A stretch of 64,000 nucleotides of DNA from the NCBI GenBank assembly GCA_900708905.1, contig CAADRB010000005.1, positions 5,103,256-5,167,255 of the forward strand. Direction: 5' to 3'. Numbering within the stretch: position 1 is the stretch's first letter; every line of letters starts with the position of its first letter. A program made the position numbers and the translations under genes. The DNA is from Hymenolepis diminuta. Taxonomy: Eukaryota; Platyhelminthes; Cestoda; Cyclophyllidea; Hymenolepididae. The notes beneath the pieces were generated by a model that was not told the DNA's origin, searched no databases, and worked only from the letters and a program-made list of their open reading frames with translations. Shown here piece after piece: positions 58,401 to 64,000 of the stretch.

Positions 58401-59061
58401 AAGAGTGATCGAACCTCGCCGATCTATAATTTAACAGGTTTTAAAATAATGTGAAGTACTTTTTGTACAGAGCGACACCTATTTCATTGCCTTGTGCATC
58501 AGTAAGATCGAAGGAGTTAATCTGTAACTTGCAGAAAATCTGAACGAAATCTTCCTTTGAAATACGAATTTGATCATTTGAAAAAACCAGGAACATCATA
58601 TAAAATTGTTCCATCTTTATTTTCTCATCATAGTGAGCCATCATTTCTTCAGCATCTATGAAAAATTTTACGTAAATCAAAACCAAACAAATTTACGTGA
58701 CATATAAGAGGTAAACTCAGGATCATTTTGATATATCTGAACGCCTATACCAATTAAAAAATATAAATACCTTTGAAGTTATGATATGAAAGATAACTCT
58801 CAGTGTAGCACCCGGAGTAGCATTACCACGAGCAATGAATGAACACTCCTTTTTATGCAAAGTCCAATGAGACCTTTGACAATTTTTACTACAGTAGAAT
58901 GCGTATTTGCATTTAGAACACCTGAGAAGTGGGTGTAATTTCCCCGATTTTAAGCATTCTGCACAGAATTGCGAGGACGCTTTTCCATGTAAGGCGTACG
59001 ATAATGGAGATTCTGAAAGTATAAGTTCGCCTTGTTTATAAGACTTATTCATGGCAAGCAT
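55141..59061 (-). CDS. SET and MYND domain lysine methyltransferase (SMYD family)
   Basis: SMYD proteins transfer methyl groups from S-adenosylmethionine to lysines of histones and other proteins. Seven exons join in one frame to 490 residues: 58771-59061, 58697-58736, 58460-58655, 58321-58423, 57955-58282, 55876-56049 and 55141-55481. Seen are the start of the split SET domain (GELILSESPLSYAL), the MYND zinc finger (CAECLKSG to HKKECSFI, about 32-73), the SET core (FDHSCCPNAIV, then the SYLNLL tyrosine region), a post-SET CDCLRC and an alpha-helical C-terminal region. An in-frame TAA sits 12 nt before the ATG. The exon joins at 58697-58736 and 55876 are inferred from phase and splice consensus. 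I cannot assign a subfamily (SMYD1 to 5). A poly(A) signal lies 46 nt past the stop. A decayed paralogue lies about 4 kb upstream of its start. Confidence 0.88.
55876..56049 (-). CDS. SMYD exon 6 (helical region; 3' end inferred)
   Basis: The acceptor TTTTTTCAG is clear and the phase fits exon 5 (SYK then DAVGFYKLCALLSKEGL). The donor GTAAAT at 55875 was chosen because it restores phase with exon 7. The last third reads less like the family, so the true donor could be earlier. Confidence 0.55.
56050..57954 (-). other. SMYD intron 5 with a SINE-like copy
   Basis: 1.9-kb intron, GTATGT to TTTTTTCAG. It holds the SINE-like copy at 57540-57725 and otherwise nothing I recognise. Confidence 0.7.
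57540..57725 (-). repeat. SINE-like repeat with tRNA-like head
   Basis: The minus strand reads CCGTGGCGCAGTAGTCTGTT (A-box region) and ATCATGAGATCGATGCTTAT (B-box region). The tail GTTTGAGCTTCTCACAAGAG then CTTGGATATCTTCTC matches the family. Confidence 0.6.
57955..58282 (-). CDS. SMYD exon 5 (end of SET, post-SET)
   Basis: 328 nt; acceptor TTGTGTAG, donor GTATGT, residues 211-320. It encodes VRISYLNLLRPTSIRQKELQ with the expected SET tyrosine, and FFICDCLRCSN with the post-SET cysteines. Confidence 0.9.
58321..58423 (-). CDS. SMYD exon 4 (SET core, DHSC motif)
   Basis: 103 nt flanked by introns of 36 and 38 nt. It encodes SARFDHSCCPNAIVTFIGK. The family motif is NHSC; here the first residue is aspartate. 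Confidence 0.88.
58460..58655 (-). CDS. SMYD exon 3 (post-MYND/SET region)
   Basis: 196 nt. It encodes AEEMMAHYDEKIKMEQFYMM and NSFDLTDAQGNEIGVALYK, matching the helical insert and the SET strand before NHSC in SMYD proteins. Confidence 0.88.
58697..58736 (-). CDS. SMYD exon 2 (40-nt micro-exon)
   Basis: 40 nt with acceptor GGCGTTCAG and donor GTAAAT, encoding IYQNDPEFTSYMS plus one base. It is needed to keep frame between exons 1 and 3. The flanking introns are 34 and 41 nt. Confidence 0.65.
58771..59061 (-). CDS. SMYD exon 1 (start, MYND finger)
   Basis: 291 nt ending at a GTATTT donor. It encodes residues 1-97 with the MYND zinc finger CxxC...CSKC..FYCSKNCQ..HW..HKKEC. The start ATG follows an in-frame TAA. 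Confidence 0.9.
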
Positions 59062-60392
59062 GACCGATTCTTAATAGAAAATAAAATCTTCGTCAACAAA
59101 ATCGTAAAAATACGAAATAAGTACAAAAGGTTAAACCTAGTCCTCCTACAGAACGTGTGATCGACTTTTGAACTTATGCACTCCATTCAAGGTTGAGTTA
59201 TGTAGTTTTCTTAAATATCAGTTAACTTTCATAAACTTATTAGTAACTTAAGGGCTGAATAAATGAAATTTTATTTGTACAGAAATTATAAGATCTTTTA
59301 ATATTTAAGACTAAGCCTGCAGACATTAATTTGGACTAATGTTTGAATTTGGTAAATTGTAGTTCATAACTATATTATTTTGAAACATTGCCATATTTTA
59401 TTGGTATTAATTACTGCTCTTAAAATGCATGCCGGAAATTGGTCCTGAAAACGATCTTTTATATTTTGCCACTGGACGTCAACTAATGATTCCTTCGATA
59501 CCGGGAGCATTAATTTAAGAAAGAGTTTTCATCCCTGAATTGCTTTAAAGTATATGACCTTCAAAATGAGGCATAAAAACAAAATTTGGAAAAAATAAAT
59601 CACATCTAAAGCCTTGGACATAACAATGCGCAATGGCAACTCGTATAAATGCACTAAAACTAGAGCGTTACGCATCCTTTTGTACTTTATATGATTTATT
59701 AGTAAATTTACTTATGATTATTATTTTTATGGTTTATTTGAGTTGGCACAGAACTTCATTTGGTAACAATCCATGGCAATGGGATAAATACTACTTTCCA
59801 TTATAGTAATTATAGTACATCTAAATAGAGTTAGTCATTGACTGTTTACTTTACCATGTTATGGTTATGCTCACATTTTACGACATTTAAATGAGACAAA
59901 ATAGTGGCTCTTTCTAAGCAACCTGTTTTACAACGGATATTTCATGTAACAGTCGCTCAGGCACAAATTTTTCAAGTGAGACATGAAAGTACATTTCGTG
60001 TCTCGCACTAGAGTATATTTCCTAAGATTAATAAAAGCTCACCCTTTATCCTGAATTAAATTTATTTTAATTAAATTTAATAATGAGTACACCGCACCTA
60101 AATATCTAGAGTTGAGTCTAGAATGTATTCCGCCCCAAATGACCAACTGAAAACTTAGAACGCTTACATCTATTAATGTGACCTAAATTTTCTCTTTACG
60201 ACTATCATGCATTCTCAAGGTTCAATCCACTTCAATGAACCCTGAATATATATTGCTAAGGTGCATTACATCGCTGAGCTCTTAGATGTCCTGAGATTCA
60301 TGCATCTCTTTATGTTGTCTCGATACATAGACGCGACATCAGTATTCTCACTTCTCTTGAACTTCTCCTCTTGATCTCAATAGATTTCAACT

Positions 60393-60432
60393 ACACACAC
60401 ACATACACACACACTCTCTCTCTCCCTCTCGT
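60393..60432. repeat. (AC)n followed by (TC)n microsatellite
   Basis: About 22 nt of AC repeats with one interruption, then about 18 nt of TC repeats. Confidence 0.9.
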
Positions 60433-60620
60433 CTGCCCTCGTTGTTAAGGGTGGCTGAAATCAGAAGGCGCAGCCATATGTGTTCAGTTCACCTCTTTTA
60501 AATGCGATAACTCTAAAATGGATCAACCAAGCAGCCTTCTGTAGAAATCACCTGTGATATTTCTATCGCTATGCATCAACCACCACCGCCGTAATATTAG
60601 ACGTCTACATTCAGTTACTG

Positions 60621-60663
60621 TAATTTAATTTAAGTTAATTTAATTTATTTTAATTTAATTTAC
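60621..60663. repeat. TTTAA-type short tandem repeat
   Basis: An imperfect array of TAATT/TTTAA units, about 43 bp. Confidence 0.85.
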
Positions 60664-61944
60664 TTGTCCACCGCTCATATCTAGAGGAACAGTAATGCAG
60701 CCACCTCATTAATTTAAGAGACTGCCAAAGGGGATGAAAGTCATTTCCAGAGGATTAATGTTTGAGAATTAATCCCCCACCGAGTTTGTCTATATAAAGC
60801 GTCAAACTGTCAGGAGTGGCGAGTGTCGCACACTGGAGAGAAAGATGGGCGACTCGAAGGCTGCAACACAATGGAAACTACGTGCAATAAACCGAGAGAA
60901 CACGTCTTGACTGGATTAAGTTTCAGTATCTTGTGTCACTCACAACTGCTCAGATAGACAAACGAGATACACTTGACGATTAGGGAAGAGCCAGCCAATC
61001 ATGCTCAAATCGCCGTGTCTGAAGGGATTTATCAAGTGACTAGATACTGGGAACCTGGATAGCACACTTCCCAATTCTCTCATTAGCTTCTGCTTATTAA
61101 TGTTGTTCAATATGCTAGTGATCCTACTCAACACTTGGCGTCTTCATTTGCTACTTCCCATAAGTCGTAATGAAGATGGTCTGTTTATGGTCTGTTTATG
61201 AGTGAGATATCTTCTAGTCTAATCCAGCCGGTCGCCTAAAATGCATTAGGTGTTACTTTAAACTTTTTCAGAAGGAAACATGAAAATAAATAATCGAATA
61301 TGCATTTATTGTACAAATCCGATCAAATTCATCTGTGGCACTATATCAAAGAGTCTTAACTTCTGTAAAAATTTTGTCTTTGCGCATTCTTTTTCAGTCA
61401 CGAATTTTTCGCTCAAAAGTGATAAATATACAGAACTAATCGAATATGATTGAACAATACTACTGGGACCTTCATTTCTCAAGTTGACATACAAAAAACC
61501 ATAGTTTCCTCTTTTATCCCGTCTTTCAAGAGACATTCTGGTAACGACTCTCATAAATCGGTTAGCGCACTTTAGGAGGAATTAAAAAGTAGCTATCGTT
61601 TCTTATAACTTAATTAGAGGCCTTTGGAATATTCTCCAATTTTTTTATTCACTTGTGGCCGGAAAACTTCAGATTTTCACTTGCTGTTATGCATAATCAC
61701 TGACCTTTGCAAAGTGTGTAGCAGTTACTTCAAACTCTCAAAATGTCCAATTTGCATAAGTATTCGAGAATCTCCCAATCCCTAAAGCAACAAGTGGTTT
61801 TAGATTAAAAACACTAACTTCAAGGTCACGAACACGCTTCCGACCCTTTCTTTAACCTAATTGTGCTAAACAGGAAGTAATTTTCAATGAGAGAGAAATT
61901 CTGATTACTAATTCTACAGTGTAGCATCGACTACACTAACATGC

Positions 61945-62305
61945 CGTTTTCCTGAACCTCAGTAATCCTCTTAGAATTCCAACCAGTTGCTGACAAGTAC
62001 AATAGGCCTCTAGCAGGGTCCTCTAGTGCAAATTTGCCCCCAACATTAGCTGAGCTATGTCGAAAGTAGTAAGAACAAAGAAGGCGTTGCATGGTTATCT
62101 CTAGATTATCAACATGTTTATTCATTAAATATAATCGATGCTATGCTGCAGGGATATTGGCCGCTGATTGGCTGGGAAGGCCTCTGCACGTACGTCGCAC
62201 ATGCTTGCTACTCGAGCAGTAACTCGAGCGCACTTTCCAGAATGTTTGAGCGCACGCGAGATTCCCTTGATCAGCTTTGCAAGCGTTGTGAGCTTCACAG
62301 AGGGA
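61945..62305 (+). repeat. Three-copy dispersed repeat, copy 3
   Basis: CAGTAATCCTCTTAGAATTC, AGGCCTCTAGCAGGGTCCTC, ACATTAGCTGAGCTATG, then GCTGCAGGGATATTGGCCGC and TGATTGGCTGGGAAGGCCTC; same order and orientation as copies 1 and 2. Confidence 0.65.
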
Positions 62306-63029
62306 AAAGAAAATACATCATTTATTTTCTAGATTTTAAAAGAAATTTTCATTATAGTCATTTTAAAGTGAGCACAACCTCGCCCAAATTATTTGGTGGG
62401 GAAGTTGAAATATCCGCAGAAAGTCATGACGATGCTACTGATGTCAAATTTTGTGCTCGTCTTCTGAGATGCTCGAATCGGCGCAAATATTTACTTCTTA
62501 TGAAAGGATTACTTCATATTATTTTGGTCATCCTTCCCCCTTCTTTATTCCTATTGAAGGGAAGGACTTTTCCAAATAATAAGAAACAAACGTATCTATA
62601 GGACAGGTGAAGTAGCTGAGCCATCACAAGTTCAAGAGGAGCGAAAATCAATGATTAATTAAAATAATTTCCCATTGAAAACGCCTTAATTAAAACGCTG
62701 TTCGACAATAATTTCGATAACTGTATAATCTGTATGAATTTACATATGCGGATTACGCCGAGTTAATTGTCAAGGCAGAGAACAGAAACAACTGAGATGA
62801 TAGAGGCCGTTGTGTTGATTAATAGCAAGCATTTGCGTACTGGGCGAACAAGCGAATAGACAAAAATTAAGGCAAAGAAAAGAAAGCGGCCATGTTGGAC
62901 CAACAGTCAGAAATCAGTACCATCACATCCTATTCCTACTTATAGAAGCAATAAGAAATACGGGAATGTAAAATTGATTAATGTCAGTGCTCCCTTAAAC
63001 CTTTACAATTTGCGGCAAATTTTAAAAAT

Positions 63030-64000
63030 TCTTTCGCATTATGGCGGTGTTGATCATGCTACGGTTGCGAAAGCTCCCTTATAACGTTTCATTTTTGGCA
63101 GAACTTGTTCTGTACTGCCATCTGGTACCGCATAATCTTCCATGTTCATTAAAGCGATCGATAAAATCATCAGAAGTCGCCGTGACAACGTGAAGAAATG
63201 GGAATAGTGGCAGAGATCACCAAATAACATGAATTAAAAAACTGTAGTCAATTTTCGTCAGTCTAATGACTTAGAGAGACAGAACAAGAGGGTGGATTTA
63301 CATATGCTTATATCGATCGGGTATTGACTGGAATAGATGTCTAGACACCGTGATTTGGAGCACCAGTAATCGATAAGACGCTCACAATCGGAGTGTATTT
63401 CCGTAGGGTTACATACGGTATGGCAATTTTTCCGAATAACAAATGGAGTAGATACTGATCCGGTGACTGAGTTCACAATATATGAAACGCAGAATGTATA
63501 TATTTATTACACTGACTAAATGTTAACAGTAATTAACTAATTATTAAAACAAAAGATTTCAAACAAAAAAACACTTATGAAATACCACTGTATGAAGAAA
63601 TTTTTAGAAACGTTTTCCTCACCTTTCAAAATATCTGCATTGTAAACATTGACATCGGTTGAAAATGAAATAATTCTCAGGTGACAGTGAGAGCATGGCA
63701 AATGCTGTCACTAAGGGCACATCCGCAGCTGACGCATAATCGGAGCGCTCTGGAACCTTTTTCCGCAGCAGTTTCCTAAAACAGGGAGAGATTCGAACTC
63801 CTAAATCTTCCTCATAATTAGACCACCTAATGCGACCACAAATGAAAGTATATCGTTTTTAGAGGGTTGTCTGCTGAATTCTTCTTGGTCTTTAAACATT
63901 CAAATAGGTGATTTGAACCTAAAAGTCCAATAGAATCAGCAAAATTTACGCGCGATTGGCTTTGAGGCACCAGGTATATCTTTACTTCGGATCGCTCGAA
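63030..64000 (-). pseudogene. Second SMYD copy, decayed and cut by the window edge
   Basis: Three parts align collinearly with the SMYD gene: about 63030-63230 with exon 7, 63595-63920 with exon 5 and 63950-64000 with exon 4. The exon-5-like part keeps TYLNV and the spacing to YTFICG, but has two in-frame stops near its start, and the post-SET Cys pair CDC..C reads CGRIRW. The exon-7-like part has lost its frame. It is probably an old tandem gene duplicate with introns kept, not a retrocopy. Sequence beyond the window could still hold intact 5' exons. Confidence 0.8.

Larger units (their letters stand above)
59062..63029. other. Intergenic region between the SMYD gene and its broken copy
   Basis: Four kilobases, AT-rich. 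It contains a (CA)n/(TC)n microsatellite, a TTTAA-type repeat, an LTR-like candidate (about 60762-60950) and copy 3 of the three-copy repeat. I accept no gene here. The SMYD promoter should lie at its left edge, but no motif stands out. Confidence 0.65.

Noticed and set aside
61306..61554. 82-codon minus-strand open frame near the SMYD copies
   Set aside because: I looked for SMYD similarity and found none; no other evidence of coding.
62143..62601. 152-codon plus-strand open frame
   Set aside because: Its first third is the three-copy repeat and the rest shows no family features; AT-rich low-information sequence.

Overview
The window is nuclear DNA of an animal. It has spliced genes with GT-AG introns, AT-rich intergenic DNA, a mariner transposon, a Ty3/gypsy remnant and several dispersed short repeats. 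A parasitic flatworm (cestode or trematode) is my best guess, because introns of 34 to 41 nt sit beside kilobase introns, as is known for flatworm genes. No sequence here fixes the species, so this is inference.

Layout: (1) 332-7468, plus strand: the 3' part of a neuropathy target esterase / Swiss-cheese gene (PNPLA6/7 family). Its 5' part, including the nucleophile-serine exon, lies outside the window. The exon carrying the catalytic-dyad aspartate occurs twice in tandem, with equal length and equal phase. A 1.3 kb mariner element is inserted antisense in the following intron. (2) 7469-28578: 21 kb with no gene I can support, ending in the convergent 3' end of the next gene; it holds dispersed repeats. 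(3) 28579-50933, minus strand: a complete 12-exon Mi-2/CHD4 gene (CHDN, two PHD fingers, two chromodomains, SNF2 helicase, C-terminal CHD domains), the nucleosome-remodelling ATPase of NuRD. All exon phases join to one frame of 1,965 residues. (4) 50934-55140: intergenic, with a broken Ty3/gypsy integrase tail and a tandem duplication of about 277 bp. (5) 55141-59061, minus strand: a SET/MYND (SMYD-type) lysine methyltransferase gene with four consecutive ultra-short introns. (6) 59062-63029: intergenic, with repeats. (7) 63030-64000, minus strand: a second, broken SMYD copy running off the window.

The genes are unrelated neighbours apart from the SMYD gene and its decayed copy. CHD4 and SMYD both act on chromatin, but nothing in the sequence links them. 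The liveliest unexplained material is the duplicated esterase exon, a tRNA-headed SINE-like family with eight or more copies, a separate three-copy repeat of about 350 bp, and direct repeats bracketing the CHD4 exon that starts PHD finger 1. I found no CRISPR array, rRNA or functional tRNA gene.
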